A DNA stretch of 64,000 bases from Salmonella bongori NCTC 12419 (GCF_000252995.1 NC_015761.1:1116001-1180000), one strand, 5' to 3'. Numbered from the stretch's first letter, positions 16,555-26,146 are shown. The notes: generated by a model from the letters alone, not told the origin. Numbers and translations are program-made.

Positions 16555-19500
16555 TCATTCTACTGGCTGCGGACGTGTAGCCGGAGCGCTGGCGTGACGT
16601 GTGGCGCTGTGTCCGCCTGCCGCGCCTTTACCTTCAAAGTGGAAGGAAGGACGTTGCCAGTCGCTATGATGTGGCGCTTCTGGCACATATTCCGGCGCGG
16701 GCGCGCGCGTCATCGGGGCGCTGGCGTGGTTATGATCGGCAACGCAGATAACATTTTCCGTCTTTTCCACCGCCTGGGCCGGAACAATGGCGGTCTCTTC
16801 TGCCGTGTGTTCCACAACCGTCGCTTCCACCTTCATCTCATCTTCTGGCTCAACAACGACAACGTCAGCCGCGTTTTCATCAACAGCGATGGAGGTATCG
16901 GCGGTTTCTGCCACCGGAGTTGCCTCAGCAATAACGTCTTGCGCCACCGGCGTATCGCTTTCGGCAATCCATTGAGGCTGGTCATCAACCGGCGCGGCAA
17001 TCACTTCCGGATGCGTTGTCTCGACTTCAACTGCTTCCGGTGCCGGGGGGGCGATGACGGTCTGAGGCTCAACGACAATACTTTCTGCTGCTTGTGCTGG
17101 TTCGACGGCCTGTACTGGCATTTCTGGTTCGAAAGCAACGGCTGCGGCGACAGTCTGCTGTTCATTGGCGATGGCAGTTTGAGGCAGAGCCAGTTCTGCG
17201 TCGCGTTGCTCTTCAACCTGTGTTTCCTGAGAACGAACAATCGGGTAACGGATCCAGACTTTACCCGACGCCATTTCCGGCGACGCGCAGGCAACGGCTA
17301 ACGGCATCGGCGACTGCGTCGGATATCGTTCGTCACGATAGCGACGACGACGCTGGCCGCTTACGCGCAAGTGGCGTGGTGAACGGCGGGAGCGACGCGG
17401 CATTCCGGCGTTATCACGCGACTCGGCGGTATCGTCCTGCTCCTGTACAACATTGGCAACGACGGGTAAATCGACTTTCGCCAGGTCAGTACGCGGTGCT
17501 GGAACGGGTTGCTCAACGTTTTCAACCGGGCGCGGTTCGTCAACGACAACTGGTGTATCAACGGTCTCAACCGCTTCGCGGTTGGTGAATCGGACTTTCT
17601 GAGTAAGCTGACGCTGTTTGCGGCGAGGTTGAACCGGCTGCACACGCTCTTCCTGCTCGGTTTCCTGAACAGGTTGTTCTTCGCGGTTGAGCGCTTTCAC
17701 TTCCTGTTGCGCCTGGCGCTTCTCATCATTGCGGCGACGGTTGCGTTCGCGGCGCGGCGTCTGTTGCTGCTCATCGCTGGCTTTCACTTTTTCCGCCGTT
17801 TCCTGCTGGCGGGTATCGCGTGCTTCAGCGTTTTGCTGCTGTGCCTGGCGGCGGTTACGGCGATTCTCGTCGCGGTTCTCGCTACCCTCCCGCTCGACTC
17901 GGTTATCACGGTTGTCGCGGTTGTCGCGGCGTTCATTGCGATCGCGGCGGTTATTCTGCCGTGTTTTGCGGCGTTCTTGCTGGCGTTCCGGTTTTTCTTG
18001 CGCTTTCGGTGCCGCTTTTTCGACGGTTTTCGTTTCTTCATCACCGCTGAATAGCTGTTTCAGCGCATTAAGGAAGCGGCTAAACAGTCCTGGCTGAGCA
18101 GGTTGCGCAGCAGCCACCTTGCTGTTTTTCGTCGTCGCGACACTGGCCGCCGGTTCAGCAGGCGTGGGGGCTGGAGGCACTTCTGGCATAGCAAACGTTG
18201 CCAGCGCAGGTTGTTCCGGGCGTTTACGCTCGGCGTACTCTTCTTCAGAAGGCAACGCCATCGCTTCTTCATGCAGTTTAGGCAGCATGTAGCTCAGGGT
18301 AGGGGTTTCTTCCCCTTTGCGTACGCGTAGCACGGAATAGTGCGGCGTTTCCATCTGATCGTTTGGAACGATCACACAACGTACGCCATCCTGACGCGTC
18401 TCAATCGCGTTAACTGCCGTACGTTTTTCGTTAAGCAGATAAGAGGCAATTGGCACCGGAACAATGGCATGAACTTCCTGGGTGTTCTCTTTCAGCGCTT
18501 CTTCTTCAATCAGACGCAAAATAGAAAGAGACAAGGACTCGTTATCGCGCACGGTACCGGTACCGGAACAGCGAGGACACACGTGATGGCTGGATTCACC
18601 CAGCGACGGGCTCAGACGCTGGCGGGACATCTCCAGCAGGCCGAAGCGGGAAATATGGCTGATCTGGATACGCGCTCTGTCCTGACGCACCGCTTCACGT
18701 AGACGATTTTCCACCGCACGCTGATGGCGCACCGGCGTCATATCAATAAAGTCGATAACGATCAGGCCGCCCAGGTCGCGCAGACGTAGCTGGCGGGCAA
18801 TTTCGTCGGCTGCTTCGAGGTTAGTATTGAACGCGGTTTCTTCAATGTCGCCGCCGCGAGTCGCCCGGGCGGAGTTAATATCGATGGCGGTTAATGCCTC
18901 GGTGCTGTCAATAACAATAGAGCCGCCGGACGGCAGACGCACTTCTCGCTGAAACGCCGACTCAATCTGCGATTCGATCTGATAATGGCTGAACAGAGGA
19001 ATTTCACCGGTGTACAGCTTAATTTTGCTGCTAAAGTCCGGACGGCCTAATGCAGCAATATGTTGACGCGCCAGTTCAAGCACTTTCGGGTTATCGATAA
19101 GAATTTCACCGATATCCTGACGCAGATAGTCGCGGAAGGCGCGCACGATGACGTTGCTTTCCTGATGGATCAGGAATGGCGCTGGGCGGCTTTCAGCGGC
19201 TTTTTGAATGGCTTCCCAGTGTTTCAGACGGAAGCTTAAATCCCACTGCAACGCTTCGGCGGATTTACCGACACCCGCGGTACGCACGATAAGCCCCATC
19301 CCTTCAGGGAGTTCCAGACTGGCCAGCGCCTCTTTTAACTCGGTACGATCGTCACCTTCAATGCGACGGGAAATACCGCCTGCACGCGGGTTATTCGGCA
19401 TCAAAACCAGATAGCTGCCCGCCAGACTGATAAAGGTGGTTAACGCCGCGCCTTTGTTGCCGCGTTCTTCTTTATCAATTTGAACAATAACCTCCTGGCC

Positions 19501-19788
19501 TTCACGTAACACGTCTTTGATGTTCGGACGACCATGAGCGCTGTAGTTGGCGGGAAAATATTCGCGGGCAATTTCTTTTAACGGGAGGAAACCGTGACGT
19601 TCAGCGCCGTAATCCACAAAAGCCGCTTCCAGACTCGGTTCGATACGGGTAATTTTGCCTTTATAGATGTTCGCTTTTTTCTGCTCGTGTCCGGGGCTTT
19701 CTATATCCAGATCGTACAGACGCTGCCCATCTACAAGGGCGACGCGCAACTCTTCCTGCTGAGTCGCGTTGATTAACATTCTTTTCAT
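16555..19788 (-). CDS. rne: RNase E, degradosome endoribonuclease
   Basis: RNase E is the essential endoribonuclease for mRNA decay and for rRNA and tRNA processing; it is membrane-tethered and the scaffold of the RNA degradosome. The 1077-aa protein has an S1 domain (about 36-125), the DNase I-like catalytic part with the metal Asp residues in IVIDSTEALTAID and LIVIDFIDMT, and the Zn-link CPRCSGTG near residue 404. An amphipathic membrane anchor lies at about 565-585 (GLFSRFLNALKQLFSG). Then comes a long, low-complexity, charged scaffold that binds RhlB, enolase and PNPase (C-terminal tail ...DWQRPSFHFEGKGAAGG). It is about 10-16 aa longer than the E. coli and LT2 forms I recall, and I expect the difference in the disordered region. 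It is autoregulated through its leader. Confidence 0.97.
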   Translation of the reverse strand: MKRMLINATQQEELRVALVDGQRLYDLDIESPGHEQKKANIYKGKITRIEPSLEAAFVDYGAERHGFLPLKEIAREYFPANYSAHGRPNIKDVLREGQEVIVQIDKEERGNKGAALTTFISLAGSYLVLMPNNPRAGGISRRIEGDDRTELKEALASLELPEGMGLIVRTAGVGKSAEALQWDLSFRLKHWEAIQKAAESRPAPFLIHQESNVIVRAFRDYLRQDIGEILIDNPKVLELARQHIAALGRPDFSSKIKLYTGEIPLFSHYQIESQIESAFQREVRLPSGGSIVIDSTEALTAIDINSARATRGGDIEETAFNTNLEAADEIARQLRLRDLGGLIVIDFIDMTPVRHQRAVENRLREAVRQDRARIQISHISRFGLLEMSRQRLSPSLGESSHHVCPRCSGTGTVRDNESLSLSILRLIEEEALKENTQEVHAIVPVPIASYLLNEKRTAVNAIETRQDGVRCVIVPNDQMETPHYSVLRVRKGEETPTLSYMLPKLHEEAMALPSEEEYAERKRPEQPALATFAMPEVPPAPTPAEPAASVATTKNSKVAAAQPAQPGLFSRFLNALKQLFSGDEETKTVEKAAPKAQEKPERQQERRKTRQNNRRDRNERRDNRDNRDNRVEREGSENRDENRRNRRQAQQQNAEARDTRQQETAEKVKASDEQQQTPRRERNRRRNDEKRQAQQEVKALNREEQPVQETEQEERVQPVQPRRKQRQLTQKVRFTNREAVETVDTPVVVDEPRPVENVEQPVPAPRTDLAKVDLPVVANVVQEQDDTAESRDNAGMPRRSRRSPRHLRVSGQRRRRYRDERYPTQSPMPLAVACASPEMASGKVWIRYPIVRSQETQVEEQRDAELALPQTAIANEQQTVAAAVAFEPEMPVQAVEPAQAAESIVVEPQTVIAPPAPEAVEVETTHPEVIAAPVDDQPQWIAESDTPVAQDVIAEATPVAETADTSIAVDENAADVVVVEPEDEMKVEATVVEHTAEETAIVPAQAVEKTENVICVADHNHASAPMTRAPAPEYVPEAPHHSDWQRPSFHFEGKGAAGGHSATRHASAPATRPQPVE

Positions 19789-20150
19789 CGTAACTTACTC
19801 ATTATTCTTACGTTGACGACTAAGCTGCGGGCATGGTGACGCCTTACCGGGCATGAACCGATGGCCTCGTGACTATTTCGCGTCGCCAACCTCACGGTTA
19901 TCGTCAGCTCAAAGAGGCGCAGAGTGTCGGTTGCCTGTGTTTCATACGGAAACACAGCGCAATTATCAGGGAAGCAGCCTGGGTATTACTCTCCAGAGAA
20001 GATCCTATCTACCGGTAAGGACTGCAACCCGCAGCCCGCTAACTGCCTGAAAGATCAATACGTCTTACGCCATTGCTGCGTGGATGATCGGTCAGGCAAA
20101 ATGGGTCATTCCGCTAAACTTTTTGTTTTAACAAGTTTCGGTGCGGAAAC
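19789..20150 (-). promoter_or_regulatory. rne 5' leader, autoregulatory UTR
   Basis: In E. coli the rne mRNA has a leader of about 360 nt whose hairpins are the target of RNase E feedback. The same interval here is non-coding and structured, with a 9-bp perfect stem CTGTGTTTC/GAAACACAG (19935-19957, 5-nt loop). The exact end is inferred by homology. The rest of the gap to rluC (20151-20360) holds the divergent promoters and an ACCGC/GCGGT hairpin near 20257-20273; I see no gene in it. Confidence 0.65.
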
Positions 20151-20360
20151 CGCATCATTATTCCACTGCTAACCTCGTTATAGCAAGATGACTTTTACCA
20201 TTTATCACCCGCTTACTCACAGTTTTTTCACCTGTACGCGCAGATCGCTTTAATAACCGCCAAAAGTGCGGTGGTAAACGTTCATCGTCTGGCACAGACC
20301 TCAATATAAGTAGAGAAAAATGTGTGGCGCGAATCCCACAGGCTATTTAGAATCGCCCCC

Positions 20361-21314
20361 ATGAAAACAGAAACGCCATCCGTAAAAATTGTTGCTATTG
20401 CCGCTGACGATGCGGGGCAACGCATTGACAACTTTTTGCGCACCCAACTGAAAGGGGTGCCCAAAAGTATGATTTATCGCATCTTACGCAAAGGCGAGGT
20501 GCGGGTGAATAAAAAACGCATCAAACCGGAATACAAGCTGGAAGCGGGCGATGAAGTTCGTATTCCGCCGGTTCGGGTTGCTGAACGCGAAGAAGAGGCT
20601 GTGTCACCGCATTTGCAAAAAGTGGCGGCGTTAGCTGATGTCATTTTGTATGAAGACGACCATATTCTGGTGCTCAATAAGCCTTCCGGCACTGCCGTAC
20701 ACGGCGGCAGTGGGTTAAGTTTCGGTGTAATCGAAGGATTACGGGCATTACGTCCTCAAGCGCGCTTCCTGGAGCTGGTGCATCGCCTCGACCGCGATAC
20801 CTCCGGCGTGCTGCTGGTGGCGAAAAAACGCTCCGCTCTGCGTTCGTTGCATGAGCAACTGCGTGAGAAGGGAATGCAAAAAGATTATCTGGCTCTGGTT
20901 CGCGGTCAGTGGCAATCACACGTCAAAACCGTGCAGGCGCCGCTATTAAAAAATATTCTGCAAAGCGGGGAACGCATCGTACGGGTAAGTCAGGAGGGCA
21001 AACCGTCGGAAACGCGTTTCAAAGTAGAAGAGCGTTATGCGTTTGCCACGCTGGTGCGCTGTAGTCCGGTGACGGGCCGTACGCATCAGATTCGCGTGCA
21101 TACCCAATATGCCGGTCATCCTATCGCGTTCGATGATCGCTACGGCGACCGTGAATTTGATAAGCAACTGGCGGGGACAGGACTGTCACGTCTGTTTTTA
21201 CATGCGGCAGCGCTGAAATTTACCCATCCGGGGACGGGCGAGGTATTACGTATCGAAGCGCCGATGGATGAGCAGCTTAAGCATTGCCTGCAGGTATTAC
21301 GTAAGCCTGTCTGA
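20361..21314 (+). CDS. rluC: RluC, 23S rRNA pseudouridine synthase (955/2504/2580)
   Basis: RluC isomerises uridine to pseudouridine at three sites of 23S rRNA. From the ATG at 20361 it is 317 aa and starts MKTETPSVKIVAIAADDAGQ; an upstream in-frame ATG at 20322 is not supported by homology. An N-terminal S4 RNA-binding domain (QRIDNFLRTQLKG...RVNKKRIKPEYKL) is followed by the RluA-type catalytic domain with HRLDRDTSG, where the Asp is the nucleophile, and GRTHQIRVH. It is divergent from rne. Confidence 0.97.
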   Translation: MKTETPSVKIVAIAADDAGQRIDNFLRTQLKGVPKSMIYRILRKGEVRVNKKRIKPEYKLEAGDEVRIPPVRVAEREEEAVSPHLQKVAALADVILYEDDHILVLNKPSGTAVHGGSGLSFGVIEGLRALRPQARFLELVHRLDRDTSGVLLVAKKRSALRSLHEQLREKGMQKDYLALVRGQWQSHVKTVQAPLLKNILQSGERIVRVSQEGKPSETRFKVEERYAFATLVRCSPVTGRTHQIRVHTQYAGHPIAFDDRYGDREFDKQLAGTGLSRLFLHAAALKFTHPGTGEVLRIEAPMDEQLKHCLQVLRKPV

Positions 21315-21319
21315 TGCGT

Positions 21320-21410
21320 TTGTAGGCCGGATAAGCTTTACAACGTTATCCGGCAAAAATGCCTGATGGCGGCGCTTGCGCGTCTCTATCAGGCCTAAGG
21401 CAGCTTATCC
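21320..21410. repeat. REP/BIME element between convergent rluC and yceF
   Basis: Two REP-like hairpins are present: GCCGGATA...TATCCGGC (about 21333-21355) and GCCTGAT...ATCAGGC (about 21361-21395), with the usual GATGGCGGCGC core. They fill the gap between the converging genes. Confidence 0.85.
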
Positions 21411-21412
21411 GA

Positions 21413-21997
21413 CTATGCGTTAAGCGGGTTCATCTCTTCCCGTCTGAGCATCTGACACAGGGCAATAAGCGGTAAACCGATCAGCGTATTCGGATCCCGG
21501 CCCTCTAAACGTTCGAATAAGGCAATCCCCAGCCCTTCGCTTTTAAAGCTTCCCGCACAGTATAGGGGATGTTCTTTGCGGACATAGTCATCTATTTCCG
21601 TCTCGCGTAAATGGCGAAAATGCACGTCAAAAGGCTCCACTTCGGTTTGTAAATGTCCGGAGGCGGAATTGTACAGCGCCAGACCGGTATAAAACGTCAC
21701 AATATTCCCGCTGGCTTTGGCTAATTGCTGACGCGCTTTTTCCTCCGTCAGCGGTTTGCCGGTGATTTCACCGTCCAGAACGCAAATTTGGTCTGAGCCA
21801 ATAATCAAATGATCCGGGAAACGCGTGGCGAGCGATTGCGCTTTGGCTTGCGCCAAACGCAGTACCAACTGCCGCGGCGCTTCGCCCGGCAGTGGAGTTT
21901 CATCCACATCCGGCGCGGCGCATTCAAAAGGAATCGTCAGTTTTTCCAGTAGTGCGCGACGCCAGGGCGAGGTAGATGCAAGGATGAGACGGGGCAT
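21413..21997 (-). CDS. yceF: YceF, Maf-family nucleoside triphosphate pyrophosphatase
   Basis: This is a 194-aa Maf-like house-cleaning pyrophosphatase; the YceF subfamily hydrolyses m7GTP. The N-terminal ILASTSPWRRALLEKL is the Maf signature, followed by DVDETPLPGE and the acidic GSDQICVLDGEITGKPLT. Single gene on the minus strand, convergent with rluC and divergent from yceD. Confidence 0.93.
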   Translation of the reverse strand: MPRLILASTSPWRRALLEKLTIPFECAAPDVDETPLPGEAPRQLVLRLAQAKAQSLATRFPDHLIIGSDQICVLDGEITGKPLTEEKARQQLAKASGNIVTFYTGLALYNSASGHLQTEVEPFDVHFRHLRETEIDDYVRKEHPLYCAGSFKSEGLGIALFERLEGRDPNTLIGLPLIALCQMLRREEMNPLNA

Positions 21998-22029
21998 ATT
22001 TTTTCCCTCAGATATAGCGTAATAATGAG

Positions 22030-22156
22030 AGCCATCTTAAACTATGCTCTTCGTCCTTCAAGCTTGTCACACGGACTCGTCTTGAGCGAAAATAAGTCTG
22101 TAACCCGCAATGTGTGCGAATTATTGGCAAAAGGCAACCGCAGGCTGCCTTTTTCT
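22030..22156 (+). ncRNA. Candidate SraB-like small RNA upstream of yceD
   Basis: In E. coli an sRNA named SraB lies between yceF and yceD. The corresponding interval here ends with AAAGGCAACC-GCA-GGCTGCCTTT and a T-rich tail (22130-22156), a plausible intrinsic terminator about 40 nt before yceD. The 5' end is inferred; I cannot verify expression. Confidence 0.4.
22130..22156 (+). terminator. Terminator/attenuator-like hairpin before yceD
   Basis: Ten-bp stem with one mismatch (AAAGGCAACC / GGCTGCCTTT), 3-nt loop, followed by TTCTTTG. It lies inside the yceD-rpmF upstream region. Confidence 0.65.
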
Positions 22157-22194
22157 TTGACTATATGACGTTACGAAGTTAATATGCGCGCCCT

Positions 22195-22716
22195 ATGCAA
22201 AAGGTAAAATTACCCCTGACTCTTGATCCGGTTCGTACCGCTCAAAAACGCCTTGATTACCAGGGTATCTATACTCCCGATCAGGTTGAGCGCGTCGCCG
22301 AATCCGTAGTCAGTGTGGACAGTGATGTGGAATGCTCCATGTCGTTCGCTATCGATAACCAGCGTCTCGCCGTTTTAACCGGCGATGCGGTAGTTATGGT
22401 GTCGCTCGAATGTCAGCGTTGCGGGAAACCGTTTACCCATCAGGTTCACACAACATATTGTTTTAGCCCTGTCCGTTCCGACGAGCAGGCTGAAGCACTG
22501 CCGGAAGCGTATGAGCCGATTGAGGTAAACGAATTCGGCGAAATCGATCTGCTTGCAATGGTTGAAGATGAAATCATCCTCGCCTTGCCGGTAGTTCCGG
22601 TGCATGATTCTGAACACTGTGAAGTGTCCGAGGCGGACATGGTCTTTGGCGAACTGCCTGATGAAGCGCAAAAGCCAAACCCATTTGCCGTATTAGCCAG
22701 CTTAAAGCGTAAGTAA
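22195..22716 (+). CDS. yceD: YceD, DUF177 protein linked to 23S rRNA/ribosome
   Basis: This is a 173-aa DUF177 family member. It has a pair of cysteines in SLECQRCGKPF and another at DSEHCEVSEAD, and an acidic C-terminal half. Its near-universal place before rpmF links it to ribosome or 23S rRNA metabolism; the biochemical role is not established. It precedes rpmF by 51 nt. Confidence 0.9.
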   Translation: MQKVKLPLTLDPVRTAQKRLDYQGIYTPDQVERVAESVVSVDSDVECSMSFAIDNQRLAVLTGDAVVMVSLECQRCGKPFTHQVHTTYCFSPVRSDEQAEALPEAYEPIEVNEFGEIDLLAMVEDEIILALPVVPVHDSEHCEVSEADMVFGELPDEAQKPNPFAVLASLKRK

Positions 22717-22721
22717 TAGGT

Positions 22722-22748
22722 CTTCCCCGCGGACGCAGGGATAAACCG
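22722..22748 (+). repeat. CRISPR-repeat-like palindrome in the yceD-rpmF gap
   Basis: The sequence CTTCCCCGCGGACGCAGGGA then TAAACCG matches the enterobacterial type I-E CRISPR repeat (GTTCCCCGCGCCAGCGGGGA then TAAACCG) at 22 of 27 positions by eye. It is a single copy without spacers. It lies just before the rpmF ribosome site. Confidence 0.6.
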
Positions 22749-22755
22749 TAATTGA

Positions 22756-22941
<186 letters not shown>

Positions 22942-23025
22942 TCGCGCGATACTCGATGCCTTTTGCAATGCAGGTGCGCCTGCAGTGTGAAAGCCGAAGA
23001 GTATAAGCGTGATATAGCTTAGTGA

Positions 23026-23054
23026 GGATTTCTCCGCGTAAGCGGGGAAACACC
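23026..23054 (-). repeat. Second CRISPR-repeat-like hairpin, in the rpmF-plsX gap
   Basis: TTCTCCGC-GTAA-GCGGGGAA forms an 8-bp stem (one G-T pair), followed by ACACC. The whole resembles the type I-E repeat in the opposite orientation to the copy at 22722-22748 (GCGGGGAAACACC against GCGGGGAACACC). Single copy; no spacer array. It lies 22 bp before the plsX start. Confidence 0.5.
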
Positions 23055-23075
23055 GAACCAGGCAGCGACGATACC

Positions 23076-24155
23076 TTGACACGTCTAACCCTGGCGTTAG
23101 ATGTCATGGGGGGCGATTTTGGCCCTTCCGTGACGGTGCCTGCAGCATTGCAGGCACTAAACGCTAATTCGCAGCTCACTCTTCTTTTAGTCGGGAATCC
23201 CGATATTATCACGCCATTGCTTGCCAAAGCTGACTTTGAACAACGTTCGCGTCTGCAGATTATCCCTGCGCAGTCAGTTATTGCCAGTGATGCCCGGCCT
23301 TCGCAGGCGATCCGCGCCAGTCGCGGGACATCGATGCGTCTGGCCCTGGAGCTTGTAAAAGAAGGCCGAGCCGAAGCCTGTGTTAGTGCCGGTAATACCG
23401 GAGCGCTGATGGGGCTGGCGAAATTATTGCTTAAACCTCTTGAGGGGATTGAGCGTCCCGCGTTGGTGACGGTATTGCCACATCAGCAGAAGGGCAAAAC
23501 GGTAGTGCTTGATTTGGGCGCCAACGTTGATTGCGACAGTACTATGCTGGTGCAGTTTGCCGTGATGGGTGCCGTTCTGGCGGAAGAGGTTGTCGGCATC
23601 AGAAATCCCCGGGTGGCGTTGCTCAATATCGGGGAAGAAGAAACTAAAGGCCTCGACAGTATTCGTGAAGCCTCTTTAATGCTAAAAACAGTCCCATCCA
23701 TCAATTACATCGGTTACCTTGAGGCGAATGAGTTACTGACGGGAAAAACCGATGTACTGGTATGTGACGGCTTTACGGGCAATGTCACACTTAAAACGAT
23801 GGAAGGTGTTGTCAGGATGTTCCTTTCACTGCTGAAATCACAGGGTGAGGGGAAAAAACGGTCGTGGTGGCTGCTGTTACTAAAACGTTGGTTACAAAAA
23901 AGCCTGACGAGGCGATTCAGTCACCTCAACCCCGACCAGTATAATGGCGCCTGTCTGTTAGGATTGCGCGGCACGGTGATTAAAAGTCATGGTGCGGCCA
24001 ATCAGCGAGCATTTGCCGTCGCGATTGAACAGGCAGTGCAGGCGGTGCAGCGACAAGTTCCTCAGCGAATTGCCGCTCGCCTGGAATCTGTATACCCAGC
24101 CGGATTTGAACCGCTGGACGAGGGCAAAAGCGTAAACCTGCGGGCGCACAGATAA
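23076..24155 (+). CDS. plsX: PlsX, phosphate acyltransferase
   Basis: PlsX converts acyl-ACP and phosphate to acyl phosphate for the PlsY route of phosphatidate synthesis. I chose the TTG at 23076, which gives 359 aa starting (M)TRLTLALDVMGGDFGPSV; the longer frame from 23022 runs through the hairpin and is unlikely. Conserved features are LDVMGGDFGP, ACVSAGNTGALMGLAK and VCDGFTGNVTLKTMEG. It lies upstream of fabH in the fatty-acid cluster. Confidence 0.95.
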   Translation: MTRLTLALDVMGGDFGPSVTVPAALQALNANSQLTLLLVGNPDIITPLLAKADFEQRSRLQIIPAQSVIASDARPSQAIRASRGTSMRLALELVKEGRAEACVSAGNTGALMGLAKLLLKPLEGIERPALVTVLPHQQKGKTVVLDLGANVDCDSTMLVQFAVMGAVLAEEVVGIRNPRVALLNIGEEETKGLDSIREASLMLKTVPSINYIGYLEANELLTGKTDVLVCDGFTGNVTLKTMEGVVRMFLSLLKSQGEGKKRSWWLLLLKRWLQKSLTRRFSHLNPDQYNGACLLGLRGTVIKSHGAANQRAFAVAIEQAVQAVQRQVPQRIAARLESVYPAGFEPLDEGKSVNLRAHR

Positions 24156-24235
24156 TTTTGCTGTGTACCGGGGCGCTGCCAGCGTGCCAGACGTTAACAG
24201 GTGGCGGTATATAACCGAAAAGTGACTGAGCGTAC

Positions 24236-25189
24236 ATGTATACGAAGATTATTGGTACTGGCAGCTATCTGCCTGAACAAGTGCGGACTAACGCCGATCT
24301 GGAAAAAATGGTTGAGACCTCTGACGAGTGGATTGTCACTCGCACAGGTATTCGTGAACGCCATATTGCCGCGCCAAACGAAACCGTCGCGACGATGGGC
24401 TTTACTGCTGCGAATCGCGCGCTTGAGATGGCAGGGATCGATAAAGACCACATTGGCTTGATTGTGGTGGCTACCACCTCAGCAACGCATGCATTTCCAA
24501 GCGCAGCATGTCAGATTCAAAGTATGCTCGGTATTAAAGGTTGCCCGGCTTTCGATGTCGCGGCAGCGTGCGCAGGTTTCACCTACGCGTTAAGTATTGC
24601 CGACCAGTATGTTAAGTCCGGCGCGGTTAAACACGCGTTGGTTGTCGGTTCCGATGTATTAGCTCGCACCTGCGATCCCAGCGATCGTGGTACGATCATT
24701 ATTTTCGGCGATGGTGCAGGCGCAGTTGTGCTCAGCGCCTCTGAGGAACCGGGTATTATCTCTACCCATCTTCATGCCGATGGCCGTTACGGCGAATTAC
24801 TGACGCTGCCGAATGCCGACCGCGTAAATCCGGATAACCCGATTTATCTGACAATGGCGGGCAACGAAGTCTTTAAAGTGGCGGTCACCGAACTGGCGCA
24901 TATTGTCGATGAAACCCTGGCGGCCAATAACCTGGACCGCTCAGAACTCGACTGGCTGGTGCCGCATCAGGCTAACCTGCGAATTATTAGCGCGACAGCG
25001 AAAAAACTTGGTATGTCGATGGACAATGTGGTTGTCACGCTGGACAGACACGGCAACACTTCTGCGGCTTCTGTGCCGTGCGCACTGGATGAAGCCGTGC
25101 GCGACGGACGAATTAAAGCTGGTCAACTGGTGTTGCTGGAAGCCTTTGGGGGCGGTTTCACCTGGGGCTCCGCGCTGATTCGTTTCTAG
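24236..25189 (+). CDS. fabH: FabH, beta-ketoacyl-ACP synthase III
   Basis: FabH starts fatty-acid synthesis by condensing acetyl-CoA with malonyl-ACP. The 317-aa protein has catalytic Cys112 in DVAAACAGF, the His of VPHQANLRI (about 244) and the Asn of DRHGNTSAAS (about 274), which together form the Cys-His-Asn triad. It is the first committed enzyme in the plsX-fabHDG-acpP-fabF order. Confidence 0.98.
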   Translation: MYTKIIGTGSYLPEQVRTNADLEKMVETSDEWIVTRTGIRERHIAAPNETVATMGFTAANRALEMAGIDKDHIGLIVVATTSATHAFPSAACQIQSMLGIKGCPAFDVAAACAGFTYALSIADQYVKSGAVKHALVVGSDVLARTCDPSDRGTIIIFGDGAGAVVLSASEEPGIISTHLHADGRYGELLTLPNADRVNPDNPIYLTMAGNEVFKVAVTELAHIVDETLAANNLDRSELDWLVPHQANLRIISATAKKLGMSMDNVVVTLDRHGNTSAASVPCALDEAVRDGRIKAGQLVLLEAFGGGFTWGSALIRF

Positions 25190-25204
25190 TATAAGGATTT
25201 AAAC

Positions 25205-26134
25205 ATGACGCAATTTGCATTTGTGTTCCCCGGTCAGGGGTCCCAGAGCGTTGGGATGCTGGCTGAGATGGCAGCAAATTACCCTATCGTAGAAGAAACG
25301 TTTGCTGAAGCTTCTGCGGCACTGGGATATGATCTGTGGGCGCTCACCCAACAAGGCCCGGCGGAAGAACTGAATAAAACCTGGCAGACGCAGCCTGCGT
25401 TATTAACGGCTTCCGTTGCGCTTTGGCGCGTCTGGCAGCAGCAGGGCGGCAAAACGCCAGCGTTAATGGCGGGCCACAGTCTGGGCGAATATTCTGCGCT
25501 GGTCTGTGCTGGCGTCATCAACTTTGCTGATGCCGTTCGTCTGGTAGAGATGCGCGGCAAGTTCATGCAGGAAGCGGTACCGGAAGGCACTGGCGGTATG
25601 TCTGCGATCATCGGTCTGGACGATGCCGCCATTGCCAAAGCCTGTGAAGAATCTGCCGAAGGCCAGGTGGTTTCTCCGGTTAACTTCAACTCGCCGGGCC
25701 AGGTGGTTATCGCCGGGCATAAAGCGGCGGTAGAACGCGCAGGCGCAGCCTGTAAAGCCGCTGGCGCGAAGCGTGCGCTGCCGTTGCCGGTTAGCGTGCC
25801 GTCGCACTGCGCGCTGATGAAACCGGCGGCGGATAAGCTGGCGGTGGAATTAGCCAAAATTACTTTTAGTGCGCCAACGGTTCCGGTAGTGAACAACGTT
25901 GACGTGAAATGTGAAACCGATGCTGCCGCTATCCGCGATGCTCTGGTTCGTCAGTTGTACAATCCGGTACAGTGGACGAAGAGCGTAGAATTTATCGCGG
26001 CGCAGGGCGTTGAACATCTTTATGAAGTGGGTCCAGGTAAAGTCCTCACTGGTCTGACGAAACGTATTGTCGACACCCTGACCGCGTCGGCGCTGAACGA
26101 GCCGGCGGCGCTGTCTGCGGCACTTCCGCAATAA
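25205..26134 (+). CDS. fabD: FabD, malonyl-CoA:ACP transacylase
   Basis: FabD transfers malonyl from CoA to ACP. The 309-aa protein has the N-terminal FVFPGQGSQ loop, nucleophile Ser92 in GHSLGEYSAL and His201 in VPSHCALM. It follows fabH by 15 nt and is followed by fabG after 12 nt. Confidence 0.98.
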   Translation: MTQFAFVFPGQGSQSVGMLAEMAANYPIVEETFAEASAALGYDLWALTQQGPAEELNKTWQTQPALLTASVALWRVWQQQGGKTPALMAGHSLGEYSALVCAGVINFADAVRLVEMRGKFMQEAVPEGTGGMSAIIGLDDAAIAKACEESAEGQVVSPVNFNSPGQVVIAGHKAAVERAGAACKAAGAKRALPLPVSVPSHCALMKPAADKLAVELAKITFSAPTVPVVNNVDVKCETDAAAIRDALVRQLYNPVQWTKSVEFIAAQGVEHLYEVGPGKVLTGLTKRIVDTLTASALNEPAALSAALPQ

Positions 26135-26146
26135 AAGAGGAAAACC

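Noticed and set aside
17094..18097. Long plus-strand ORFs (up to 181 codons) antisense to rne
   Set aside because: Mirror frames of the repetitive, charged RNase E scaffold; translations are Arg/Phe/Leu-rich low complexity with no start signals.
19924..20172. 82-codon plus-strand ORF in the rne-rluC gap (location of the old yceQ annotation)
   Set aside because: It is antisense to the structured rne leader, composed like non-coding DNA, and has no domain or ribosome site.
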